A stretch of DNA of 64,000 bases, taken from an uncultured Acidobacteriia bacterium (GTDB taxonomy: Bacteria; Acidobacteriota; Terriglobia; Bryobacterales; Bryobacteraceae). The translations under genes were made by a program, and so were the position numbers. The stretch is from positions 1 through 64,000 of the forward strand of contig CAIKMJ010000025.1 of the NCBI GenBank assembly GCA_903828455.1. Reading direction: 5' to 3'. Below, piece after piece: positions 34,240-43,598 of the stretch (position 1 is the first letter of the stretch; each line of letters opens with the position of its first letter). The notes beneath the pieces are model-generated. The model was not told the DNA's origin and ran no database searches. It saw only the letters and a program-made list of their open reading frames with translations.

Positions 34240-35907
34240 ATGCCCTCCTCGCTGTCCCGGCGCGCTGCTTTCCCCGTTGCCGGAGCGTTTGTCCTCGCCG
34301 CCGCGCTTGCCGCGCTCGCTCAGTCGCCCGTTCCGTCTCCTGCCGCCGCGCCCGCCGCCACGCCCTACAAGACCGAAGAAACGCGCCTCGGCCACCTCGA
34401 TGAAGAACTCCTCGGGCCGGTCTTCAGCCGCGACGGCCGCCATCTCGCCTACGCCACGCACCGCACCCCGGAAGGCGCCTCCTCCCCGAAGCTCTGCGTC
34501 GTCGTCGACGCCCAGCCCGGCGCCTTCTACGACGAAGTGGTCGACGAAACGCTCACCTTCAGCCCCGACAGCAAACGCGTCGCCTACGAAGCCGTAAAAG
34601 CCAACAAGCGCCTCATCGTTGCCGACGGCAAGCCGGGCGCCGAATTCGACGGCATCGTCGACACCTCGCTGATCTTCAGCCCCGACAGCAAGCGCCTCGC
34701 CTTTGTGGCGAAAACCGCCAGGAAACAACTGGTCGTTGTCGATGGCGCCGCGGGCCCGGAATACGACGAAATCGGCGACGGCACGCTCGCCTTCAGCCGC
34801 GACGGCAAGCGCCTCGTCTACGCGGCCCGCAACAACCGCAAGTGGCTGGTGGTCGTCGATGGCCAGCCCGGCGCCGAGTACCCCGGCGTCGGCGCGCTGG
34901 TCCTCAGTCCGGACGGCAGGCACGTGGCCTACGGCGCCGGCACATCCAGCCGCCAGTTCGTTGTCGTCGACGGTCAGGAAGGCACCGGTTATGACGGCAT
35001 CGTCGATGGCTCGCTGCTGTTCAGCCCGGACAGCCGGCGCCTCGCCTATCAGGCTTCTCTCGGCAGCAGCAGTTTCGCCGTGGTGGACGGCAAGGCCGGC
35101 GCGGCCTATGACGGCGTCGGCGGCCTCATCTTCAGCGCCGACAGCAAGCACGTGGCCTATGCGGCGGCGAAAGGGCCGAGCCGCCTCGTCGTGCTCGATG
35201 GCAAGGAATCGGCCGAGTCCTACGCCAAAGTATCGGCCCTGGTCTTCAGCCCCGAGGGCGGGCACGTCGCCTGGGTCGCGGGCCGCACCAGCAAACAATC
35301 CACCGTCGTCGTCGATGGCAAGCCAGGCGCGGAGTACGAAGCCGCCGGCGGCCTCGTCTTCAGCGCGGACGGCAAACGCCTCGCCTACATCGCGAAGAAG
35401 GGCGGCCGGCAGCTCGCGGTGGTCGACGGCCAGGCCGGCCCCGACTTCGACAGCATCGGCGACGGCACCCTGATCTTCAGCCGCGACGGCAAGCGCCTTG
35501 CCTACGAAGCGCGCCAGGGTAAAAAACTCGTCGTCGTGGCGGATGGCAAGACCGGCGCCGCCTACGACGGCATTCTCGACGGCTCGCTCGCCTTCAGCCC
35601 CGACGGCAAACACATCGTTTTCGAAGCCGCCGGCGAGAAGACGCAGTTCCTTGTGCTCGACGGCAAAGCCGACCCCGCCTTCGACGGCGTGGGCTCTCCC
35701 GTTTTCAGCCCCGATGGCGCGCACCTCGCCTATGGCGCCAAACTCGGCGCCGAACAATTCGTGGTGCTCGATGGCAGACCGGGACCGCCCTGCGAGATCG
35801 TGCTCCAGGAGTCGATCCTCTTCGGCACCGGCAACGTGCTGGAGTTTATGGCGAAAAAACAGGACGCCCTGTATCGCGTCAAATCCGCGGGCGGGGCGGG
35901 GAAGTAG
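34240..35907 (+). CDS. exported PD40/WD40-like beta-propeller protein
   Basis: 555 residues with a signal peptide (AGAFVLAAALAALAQ). About twelve tandem repeats of roughly 39 residues follow. Each has a VVDGKPGAEYDG-like strand and an LxFSPDSKRLAYxA strand, the latter matching PD40/TolB-type blades. The unit count suggests one large or two stacked propellers. The repeats are nearly regular, which implies recent internal duplication. No catalytic motif is seen; such proteins usually bind proteins or glycans in the periplasm. Single gene, convergent with the hpnH cluster. Confidence 0.82.
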   Translation: MPSSLSRRAAFPVAGAFVLAAALAALAQSPVPSPAAAPAATPYKTEETRLGHLDEELLGPVFSRDGRHLAYATHRTPEGASSPKLCVVVDAQPGAFYDEVVDETLTFSPDSKRVAYEAVKANKRLIVADGKPGAEFDGIVDTSLIFSPDSKRLAFVAKTARKQLVVVDGAAGPEYDEIGDGTLAFSRDGKRLVYAARNNRKWLVVVDGQPGAEYPGVGALVLSPDGRHVAYGAGTSSRQFVVVDGQEGTGYDGIVDGSLLFSPDSRRLAYQASLGSSSFAVVDGKAGAAYDGVGGLIFSADSKHVAYAAAKGPSRLVVLDGKESAESYAKVSALVFSPEGGHVAWVAGRTSKQSTVVVDGKPGAEYEAAGGLVFSADGKRLAYIAKKGGRQLAVVDGQAGPDFDSIGDGTLIFSRDGKRLAYEARQGKKLVVVADGKTGAAYDGILDGSLAFSPDGKHIVFEAAGEKTQFLVLDGKADPAFDGVGSPVFSPDGAHLAYGAKLGAEQFVVLDGRPGPPCEIVLQESILFGTGNVLEFMAKKQDALYRVKSAGGAGK

Positions 35908-35911
35908 CCGG

Positions 35912-36339
35912 CTAGTCCAGGTTTTCCGGCTTCAGCTCGATATTGGTCTCGCCGGCCGCCTTCTTTTCCCAGTACTTCTTGACCCAGGCTTCCCAGCTCT
36001 TGCCCGCCGCGGCGTCGCGTCCGCTGAACACAATTCCGGCAATCTCGGAATACGGAATCGCCACGCGCGCCGCCGACCCCTGCGGGATAATCCGCACGCA
36101 CGATTCGGCCAGCGTCGCCCCCGTGCGCCGGTCGAAGATGTAGCCTTCCACCGCCGTGCCGTCGCGCCGCGTGATGGTCACATCGCCGCGATAATCGAAC
36201 GCCTTTTCGAGGCCCTCCCGCAGCTCTTCTTCCGAAGCCGCATCCCACACGCGGCCCTGCAGAAAGTCGTGCTGAAATCCGGGTACAACTTCGAGCGATT
36301 CCGGATCGGGCGCCGCAGCCGCCTGCCGCTGCGCCTCGC

Positions 36340-36343
<4 letters not shown>
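35912..36343 (-). CDS. conserved protein of unknown function coupled to hpnH
   Basis: 143 residues, no signal peptide or membrane helix. The core is a small beta-barrel-like segment (DVTITRRDGTAVEGYIFDRR, then IPYSEIAGIVFSGRD) reminiscent of Lsm/PRC-barrel strands. A basic helix follows (GKSWEAWVKKYWEKKAAGE). Its ATG overlaps the hpnH stop (ATGA on the minus strand), so it is co-translated with the hopanoid enzyme. A role in hopanoid metabolism is suggested only by this coupling. Confidence 0.62.
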
Positions 36344-37485
<1,142 letters not shown>

Positions 37486-37588
37486 TGAGCGGTGCGCCTC
37501 CCGGGAAACTAAAGACTCGATTGAATCTTTTATTGTCGCAGGTAGCCGCTCCAAATGCGACAACCCCCGCCGCCGCGCCCGCCGGGCT

Positions 37589-38221
37589 TCATTTGCCCGC
37601 TTTCGCCGCCAGTTTGCCGCGTGCTTTCTTTGTATCAGCCACCAGCTGCCGCGCGATCCGGTCCGCCACATCCGCCATCGCCCCGCGGAACTTGCCCCCC
37701 GGGCTCTCCTGCGTCGTCGACCAGATCACGTCCCCCTCCGTATCCACCAGCCGGATCGACGCCCCGGCCTCCTGCTTCCTCTCCTGAATGTGCGCCGATT
37801 CGCTCTCGCTAAAGCCGATTCCGCCCGAACTGCTCTCATCCGACCCGATCCCGATCGAGTTCCGCACTCCGCTCGAATTGGCGCTGTTGGCATGCAGCCC
37901 CAGCGATTCGTTCGTCGAATGCGTCTCAATGAACGTCTTCTCGTCCGCCGAACCCTTCAGCACCGCATCGGCCCGTTCTTTGTTTTCCGTGATGATGAAG
38001 ACGCCCGAATTCTGCAGCGCCGCAATGATCATGTCGCGCATCTGGTCCGAACTCGCCCCGCCGCCCAGTTGCTCCACAAACACGCGCCGCACCAGCGCCA
38101 GCTCAACGTCGGGATCCGGCTCTTCCCTGTGCTCGATCGCCTGCGCCGCCCCCCCGGCCAGCACCAGCAGCAGGGCCCGCAGCGCCGCCGCCACCGCCGC
38201 CGCCACCGCCGCCCGCTTCAT
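37589..38221 (-). CDS. exported protein of unknown function, possibly CsgG/curli-like
   Basis: 210 residues with a signal peptide (ALRALLLVLAGGAAQA). The body reads RRVFVEQLGGGASSDQMRDM, then IIAALQNSGVFIITENKERADAVLKG. This alpha/beta pattern recalls periplasmic lipoproteins of the CsgG/LpoB type. A Ser/Gly-rich middle follows, then IRLVDTEGDVIWSTTQESPG. The ATG overlaps the upstream stop (ATGA), so it forms a pair with the next gene. No specific function can be assigned. Confidence 0.6.
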   Translation of the reverse strand: MKRAAVAAAVAAALRALLLVLAGGAAQAIEHREEPDPDVELALVRRVFVEQLGGGASSDQMRDMIIAALQNSGVFIITENKERADAVLKGSADEKTFIETHSTNESLGLHANSANSSGVRNSIGIGSDESSSGGIGFSESESAHIQERKQEAGASIRLVDTEGDVIWSTTQESPGGKFRGAMADVADRIARQLVADTKKARGKLAAKAGK

Positions 38222-38670
38222 CCCTTGCCCGCCTTGCGCGCCTCTTCGTCCTGATACTCCACCCGCCGCCCCGTACGCGCCTCGAGCGACACCAGCAGCC
38301 CGCGGATGTCCCCGCTCCCCACCTCCAGCACCATCGCCTGGTGATTCCCCTCGCCGTCCGTGTAGCCAATCGTGAGGAAGTGCGACTTTTTCTTCGCCAG
38401 CAGAAAGACCGGCGAAATCAGTACCGCTTCCACGTAGCGCCGCGATACATGCAGCCCGTATTCCAGCGTCGTCACATCCCGGAACGGAATCAGCATCGGC
38501 GCCGCTTTGCACTCGATCCGCAGATTGTCCGCATCCGCCATCCCGATCCGCAGTTCCGATTTGGCGCCGATTCCCGCCACGGTCCCGCCCGCATAGCGGA
38601 CCCGGGCACCGGTATCTCCCGCGTTCAGCAACAACGGGAGAGAGAGCACAGCCAGCAGGCAGGTTCTCAT
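38218..38670 (-). CDS. small exported protein of unknown function, paired with the 37589 gene
   Basis: 150 residues with a signal peptide (LLAVLSLPLLLNAG). Mostly beta: IPFRDVTTLEYGLHVSRR, then HFLTIGYTDGEGNHQAMVLEV and GLLVSLEARTGRRVEY, a layout like a PH-type or Lsm-like domain. It starts the two-gene unit ending with the 37589 gene. I do not recognise the family. A TATCTC hexamer (minus strand, 38678-38683) lies 7 nt upstream and could be a weak -10. Confidence 0.6.
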   Translation of the reverse strand: MRTCLLAVLSLPLLLNAGDTGARVRYAGGTVAGIGAKSELRIGMADADNLRIECKAAPMLIPFRDVTTLEYGLHVSRRYVEAVLISPVFLLAKKKSHFLTIGYTDGEGNHQAMVLEVGSGDIRGLLVSLEARTGRRVEYQDEEARKAGKG

Positions 38671-38845
38671 GTAATTGGAGATACCACGTCTTCCGCCTGA
38701 CCTCCATACCTCCCGGTCCGATAAGGGGATAGGCGGGCCGCCCGCCGCGCGCCGGAACCCGTCCCGTCTACCAAAGACAACATGCACTTTGCCCGCTCCT
38801 CTCGCCCTCTCGCCGCATCGGCGATAGAATCGTGGTGGAAGAACT

Positions 38846-39727
38846 ATGTCGCTCAATGTCCTGAAGGACGCTCGAAAAGTCTATGCCGGGCTCAACGCCG
38901 ACGATATTCGTGCGTCCGCGCTGAAGGACCTCTCCATCGGGCTCATGGCCACCAGCGAAGCCGGCTTCCTCCGGCTCGTCGAGTTCCTCGCCCCTCCCTC
39001 GCTCGATCCCGAGAGCCGCGCCCGTGTCCTCGAATGTCTGCACCCCGTCAACGGTGAACTCCGCAACGACGGCAGCCTCGAAGAGAATTTCGATTTCGTC
39101 CTTTGTGAAGCCGGCCTCGCCCTCCCGCCGCACGGCCACAGCCTCGACCCCGCCAGCCCCTCCGGCACCATCCGCGAGATCGCCGCCGCCCATCACGGCA
39201 TCGAACTGGCGCTCGGCCGCACGCTGCCCCACTTCCGCGAAACCGTCGCCCGCCGCATCGCCCAGCGAGTGGCGCGGGAAAACGCCCTGTTCGCCCTCGT
39301 CACCGCCCTGCCCAACGTGCTGCCGAGCTTTATCGAACTCCCCTGGGTGGTCGGCGAATTCGCCACCGATACCGCGTTCCTCACCATGAACCAGATCCGC
39401 ATGGCGCTCATGATGGCCGCGCTCAACGACCGCCCCGTGGGCTACGGCGAGCAGAAGATGCAGCTCGCCGCCATCGCCGGCGGCGCCTTCGGCTGGCGCG
39501 CCCTCGCCCGTGAACTGGTGGGCAAGATTCCCCTCGGCGGCGGGCTCATCCCCAAGGCCGCCATCGCCTACGCCGGCACCTGGCTGGTCGGCATGGGCCT
39601 CGAAAAGGTCAACCGCACCGGCGTGCAAATGACGCGCGTCGAAAAGCGCGCCACCTACAAGGCCGGCCTCGGGCACGGCAAGGAATTTGCCCGTGAAGCC
39701 GCCCCCATCGTCGTCCGCAAGATCTGA
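38846..39727 (+). CDS. DUF697-like membrane-associated protein
   Basis: 293 residues. The C-terminal half has moderately hydrophobic helices and ends with IPLGGGLIPKAAIAYAGTWL and VGMGLEKV, matching the end of the DUF697/YcjF-type domain. The N-terminal half (AGLNADDIRASALKDLSIGL) is soluble and helical. DUF697 domains are often joined to GTPases; no GTPase is adjacent. GGAAG (38837-38841) and a TAGAAT (38825-38830) precede the ATG. Function unknown. Confidence 0.65.
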   Translation: MSLNVLKDARKVYAGLNADDIRASALKDLSIGLMATSEAGFLRLVEFLAPPSLDPESRARVLECLHPVNGELRNDGSLEENFDFVLCEAGLALPPHGHSLDPASPSGTIREIAAAHHGIELALGRTLPHFRETVARRIAQRVARENALFALVTALPNVLPSFIELPWVVGEFATDTAFLTMNQIRMALMMAALNDRPVGYGEQKMQLAAIAGGAFGWRALARELVGKIPLGGGLIPKAAIAYAGTWLVGMGLEKVNRTGVQMTRVEKRATYKAGLGHGKEFAREAAPIVVRKI

Positions 39728-39800
39728 CGGCGCGGTTCGTTCCCTGAAACCTTCCCGCCGCATCACCCGTTTTAAAGGGTAGAATCGGATCGAGGAGATT

Positions 39801-40706
39801 ATGTCCACATCAGCTGTTCGCCTGTTCATTCTCATGACCGGAGCCACCGCCCTGTTGTCGGCCGACTCGCTCACCCTGCGCAACGGCCAGGTGGTGCAGG
39901 GGACCTTCATCGGCGGCACCGCCCGCCAGGTTCGCATGGATCTCAACGGCGAGACCCGCACCTACGACATCACCGACATCGTTTCGCTGAGCTTTAACGA
40001 TCAGGGCGGAGCGGCCGCCGTGGCGCCGCCTCCCTACTATCCGCCGTCTGCTTCGTCTTCGTCATCTTCGTCTTCGTCTGCTTCGGCCGGCGGAGCGCCC
40101 CGCCTGCGCCGCGCGCCGGGCTCGGAATCCACCGCGCCCGCCTCGTCTTATCCGTCTTCCTACCCGCCTTCGTCCTACCCCTCTTCGCAGCCCGCCATGT
40201 CCGGCATCATCATCCCGGTCGATACCACCGTCTCCATCCGCATGATCGATACCGTCGATTCCGAACGCGCGCGCCTCGGCCAGACCTTCCGCGCCAGCCT
40301 CGATGAGCCCATCTTCGTCAACGGTCAGGAAGTGGTGCCGCGCGGTTCCGACGTGCTCACCAAACTGGTGGAAGATCAGCAGTCCGGCAAAATCGAAGGC
40401 CGCGCCAAACTCACCCTTGCCCTCGCCACCATCACGATTAACGGACGCCCGGTCGACGTCACCAGTACGGACGTCTCGCAGTCCAGTGCCTCGCGCGGCG
40501 CCAAAAGCGCGGGCGTGATCGGCGGCACCGCGGCCCTCGGCGCCATCATCGGCGCGATTGCCGGCGGCGGCAAAGGCGCGGCCATCGGCGCCGGTTCCGG
40601 CGCGGCGGTCGGCACCGGCGCCGAAGTCATGACGGCCGGCCAGAAGGTGCGCATCCCCTCGGAAACGCGCCTCACCTTCCGCCTCCAGAGCCCCGTGCAG
40701 ATATGA
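39801..40706 (+). CDS. exported protein with glycine-zipper segment
   Basis: 301 residues with a signal peptide (LFILMTGATALLSA). Residues 22-70 form an Lsm/SH3-like beta unit (LTLRNGQVVQGTFIGG, TYDITDIVSLSF). A Ser/Pro/Tyr-rich linker (about 75-133) contains a run of nine serines. A second beta domain follows (IIPVDTTVSIRMIDTVDSER). A glycine-zipper stretch (GGTAALGAIIGAIAGGGKGA) near residue 245 could insert into or pack against membrane. GAGGAG lies close to the ATG and TAGAAT at 39780-39785. Its stop overlaps the next start. Confidence 0.68.
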   Translation: MSTSAVRLFILMTGATALLSADSLTLRNGQVVQGTFIGGTARQVRMDLNGETRTYDITDIVSLSFNDQGGAAAVAPPPYYPPSASSSSSSSSSASAGGAPRLRRAPGSESTAPASSYPSSYPPSSYPSSQPAMSGIIIPVDTTVSIRMIDTVDSERARLGQTFRASLDEPIFVNGQEVVPRGSDVLTKLVEDQQSGKIEGRAKLTLALATITINGRPVDVTSTDVSQSSASRGAKSAGVIGGTAALGAIIGAIAGGGKGAAIGAGSGAAVGTGAEVMTAGQKVRIPSETRLTFRLQSPVQI

Positions 40707-41281
40707 GGCTGGCCCGCGTGGCGCTCCTCTGGGCCACCGCAATGACTCTCACCGCGGCCACCCGCCCCGAGATCGTGGAAGGCAACCCCGCCAGCCCGGT
40801 CAAGGTTGTCATTTACGAAGACCTGCAGTGCGGCGACTGCCGCAACTTCCGCGCTCTTCTCGATGAAAAGCTGCTGCCGAAGTACGGTGCCCGGGTCGCC
40901 TTCGTCCACCGCGATTTCCCGCTCGGCCGCCACGACTGGGCCCGCCCCGCCGCCATCGCCGGCCGCTGGATCGCCACGCAAAGCACCGGCCTCGCCATCA
41001 TCTACCAGCGCGAACTCTACGCCGAACAGAACAACATCACGCTCGCCGGCCTGAAGCCCTGGCTGGCCGAATTCGCCGTCCGCAACCACCTCGACAGCAA
41101 AGCCATCGTGGCCTCTCTCTCCGATCCTGTGCTCACCGCCGCCGTCGATCAGGACCTGCAGAGCGCCCGCGGCCGCGGCATCGCCCGCGCCCCAACCGTC
41201 TTCATCGGCAGCGCCTCGCTGGTCGAAACCATCGTCTACGACGACATCGCCCGCGCCATCGACGAAGCCATTCCGCACTAG
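40703..41281 (+). CDS. DsbA/thioredoxin-fold oxidoreductase, exported
   Basis: 192 residues with a short signal peptide (ALLWATAMTLTAA). Thioredoxin-fold with active-site CGDC in YEDLQCGDCRNF (near 38-49) and the cis-proline loop ARAPTVFIG in the C-terminal part, the order expected for DsbA-like (Thioredoxin_4) proteins. Predicted periplasmic disulfide oxidase or isomerase. The ATGA overlap couples it to the glycine-zipper gene. Confidence 0.82.
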   Translation: MRLARVALLWATAMTLTAATRPEIVEGNPASPVKVVIYEDLQCGDCRNFRALLDEKLLPKYGARVAFVHRDFPLGRHDWARPAAIAGRWIATQSTGLAIIYQRELYAEQNNITLAGLKPWLAEFAVRNHLDSKAIVASLSDPVLTAAVDQDLQSARGRGIARAPTVFIGSASLVETIVYDDIARAIDEAIPH

Positions 41282-41369
41282 CCGCCGGTCTCGCTCCCGG
41301 AGCCGCGCACCAACTTCTGATATTCTGGACGTTTCACCACGTCTTCTATTTTTCCGAGGTAAATCCGAA

Positions 41370-42680
41370 TTGGCATTGCTGGAAGGTTGTAAGCACGAGC
41401 TTGAGATCACGATCCCCGCAGAGGCGATCGCGGAAGAGACCGGTAAGGTCACGAAGGGATTCCAGTCGCGCGCCAAGCTGCCTGGCTTCCGGCCCGGCAA
41501 GGCGCCGGCGTCGGTCATTCAGCGCACCTTCGCCGGCGACATCCGTCAGAAGGTTATCGAAAACCTCGTCCCGAAATATTTTCAGGAAAAGGCCGAGCAG
41601 GAAAATCTGCGCGTCGTCAGCCAGCCCAATTACTCGGACTTCCACTTCCACGAGGGCGAAGCCATACATTTCAAGGCGCAGTTCGAGGTCTATCCCGAAT
41701 TCCAGCCCGCTGAATACCGCGGTCTCGAAGTCCCCTACCGCCAGCCCGAAGTGTCCGACGAAGACGTCGACAAACGCATCGAAGAGCTCCGCGAAAGCAA
41801 AGCCACCTTCGTCAACGAAGACCCGCGGCCCCTGCAGGATAACGACTACGCCGTCATCTCGCTCGCCAGCATCTCCGGCGTCGACGAGCCCATTCAGTCC
41901 GATGAAGTCGTCGTCCGCATCGCCGGCCCCGAAACCCTCGCCGGCTTCACCGAAAACCTGCGCGGCGTCTCCCCCGGTGAAGAGAAGGAACTCGACGTCA
42001 CCTATCCCGAAGATTTCGGCCAGGAAAAGCTCGCCGGCAAGACCGTTGGCTTCAAGGTCAACGTCAAAGGTATTCGCCGCCGCGAACTGCCCGACGTGAA
42101 CGACGAATTCGCCCAGGATCTCGGCGACTATCGCACCGTCGACGAACTCAGGACCGCCGTCCGCCAGTCCATCTACGCCCAGCGCGAAGCCGCCGCCCAG
42201 GACGAGGCCAAAAACAAACTGGTCGACAAACTCGCCGCCGCCTCCGATTTCCCCGTTCCCGAAGTCTTCATCGAACGCCAGATCCAGAACCGCGTCGAGC
42301 AGCGTCTCCGCTCGCTCGCCGAGCAGGGCGTCGATCCCAACAGCTTCAAGCTCGACTGGGAAAAGGTCAAGGTCGCGCAGCGCGATGCCGCCCTGCATGA
42401 AGTCAAGGCTTCGCTCCTCATCGGCCGCGTCGCGCAGCTCGAATCCATCCACGTCACCAATGAGGAAGTCGATAAGGAAATCGAGCGCATCGCCCGCCAG
42501 GCGCGCGAACCGCTCGCTTCCGTGCGCAAGAAGCTCACCGAGGACGGCACGGTGAACAACATCGTCAACCACATTCAGACGATGAAGACGCTCAACTTCC
42601 TGTTCGACAACGCCACCAAGACCGAACCGGTGGCCGAGCCCGAAACTGCCGGGCCCGCACCCGCCGATTCGGCCGAATAA
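41370..42680 (+). CDS. tig: trigger factor, ribosome-associated chaperone and prolyl isomerase
   Basis: 436 residues. Ribosome-binding signature GFRPGKAP (near 43-50), PPIase (FKBP-like) domain at about 155-240 and helical C-terminal arms, with an acidic Pro/Ala tail. It binds at the ribosome exit tunnel and folds nascent chains. TTG start with GAGG (41356-41359) 10 nt upstream. The usual downstream clpP-clpX is absent; the next gene is a PEP-CTERM protein with its own promoter. Confidence 0.95.
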   Translation: MALLEGCKHELEITIPAEAIAEETGKVTKGFQSRAKLPGFRPGKAPASVIQRTFAGDIRQKVIENLVPKYFQEKAEQENLRVVSQPNYSDFHFHEGEAIHFKAQFEVYPEFQPAEYRGLEVPYRQPEVSDEDVDKRIEELRESKATFVNEDPRPLQDNDYAVISLASISGVDEPIQSDEVVVRIAGPETLAGFTENLRGVSPGEEKELDVTYPEDFGQEKLAGKTVGFKVNVKGIRRRELPDVNDEFAQDLGDYRTVDELRTAVRQSIYAQREAAAQDEAKNKLVDKLAAASDFPVPEVFIERQIQNRVEQRLRSLAEQGVDPNSFKLDWEKVKVAQRDAALHEVKASLLIGRVAQLESIHVTNEEVDKEIERIARQAREPLASVRKKLTEDGTVNNIVNHIQTMKTLNFLFDNATKTEPVAEPETAGPAPADSAE

Positions 42681-42831
42681 GCCGCCTCGGCCGGGATGGC
42701 CGCGCCACTACACCGGATTCCTCCGAGTCCCCGCGGCCTGCCATTTCCGCGATCCGGTCCCAAAATGGGACGGCGTTTCCTGTCTCTCCTGCCACAATAT
42801 CCCGCCAATTCCTACGGTTTTTCCGGGGGTA

Positions 42832-42860
42832 TTGGCGATTTTGTTCTGAATTGATACAAT
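42832..42860 (+). promoter_or_regulatory. sigma-70-type promoter of the PEP-CTERM gene
   Basis: TTGGCG (42832-42837), 17-nt spacer, TACAAT (42855-42860). The predicted start near 42867 gives a 63-nt leader. The rest of 42681-42831 shows nothing else. Confidence 0.6.
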
Positions 42861-42877
42861 CCAGCTAAGTCGGAGAT

Positions 42878-42929
42878 CTAACGATAGTTAGGGGTATATC
42901 CCCTGACACGTGAAAGGGGGAGCGGATCT
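42878..42929 (+). promoter_or_regulatory. leader with mutually exclusive hairpins around the ribosome-binding site
   Basis: CTAAC/GTTAG (42878-42891) and AGGGG/CCCCT (42890-42904) overlap and compete. CCCCT (42900-42904) can instead pair with AGGGG (42915-42919), which is the Shine-Dalgarno itself. The leader can therefore fold into a form with an open or a hidden ribosome-binding site. Confidence 0.45.
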
Positions 42930-43598
42930 ATGCGGAGACTATTTCCGCTGTTCATTGTGCATTTGCTGTTGTTGAATGGAGCCGTGCTTTCCGCTGCCAG
43001 CATCACGCTCAGCGGCGCCGCAAACGGGTCCATCACTTTTGACGCCAACGACGTCACGGTCTATGCGCAGTCGTCCGGCAGCAGCGGTTCCGGTTCCGCC
43101 ATCGTCTCTGCCACCGGTGTGACGCAGGGCCCCGTCCGCATGGGAGTTCTCGAAATGTTCGGCGTCAGCGGCATCGCCACCGGCAACGGGACCAATTACA
43201 TGCAACTCGGCGCTGAATCCTGTCAGGGATGGGGCGGGGGCAACGCCGATGGCGCCGTCAATCAGGGATGCCGGCTGAATGCCGCGGCCTACCAGACTTT
43301 TGAACTCGGCGTCTCCTTCGCCATCGGCGCCGATGCCTCGTTCTACTCCTCCGGCCAGGGACTCTCCGTGCTCTCCTTCGCGCTGTTTGAAGGCACTGTC
43401 GGACCCGGCGGCACCACCGCCACGCTCGGTGCCCCCGTGGCCGTCTTCGATCAGTCCGTGCTCACCCGGCAGCAGGCCGATACTCCGGAACCGGGGTCCG
43501 CGCTGCTGCTCGGCACCGGCCTTTCCTGCCTTCTGGCTGCGTTCGCCGTAAAGGAATGCCGCCTTCGTTACGCCGCCAGCGTTTCTGCGCGCCGCTGA
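42930..43598 (+). CDS. PEP-CTERM-type exported protein
   Basis: 222 residues with a signal peptide (LFIVHLLLLNGAVLSAA), a low-complexity Gly/Ser-rich secreted domain and a C-terminal sorting signal. The signal is TPEPGSA, a hydrophobic segment (LLLGTGLSCLLAAFAV) and a basic end (KECRLRYAASVSARR). PEP-CTERM proteins are processed by exosortase and delivered to the envelope or an extracellular polysaccharide matrix. The tail is longer than usual and its basic cluster is interrupted. The 3' end overlaps the convergent sulfotransferase gene by 31 bp. Confidence 0.8.
   Translation: MRRLFPLFIVHLLLLNGAVLSAASITLSGAANGSITFDANDVTVYAQSSGSSGSGSAIVSATGVTQGPVRMGVLEMFGVSGIATGNGTNYMQLGAESCQGWGGGNADGAVNQGCRLNAAAYQTFELGVSFAIGADASFYSSGQGLSVLSFALFEGTVGPGGTTATLGAPVAVFDQSVLTRQQADTPEPGSALLLGTGLSCLLAAFAVKECRLRYAASVSARR

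Noticed and set aside
37486-37671. N-terminal extension of HpnH
   Set aside because: HpnH begins MAVP-like; the extension is Arg-rich with no conservation expected and passes the GGGAGG site.
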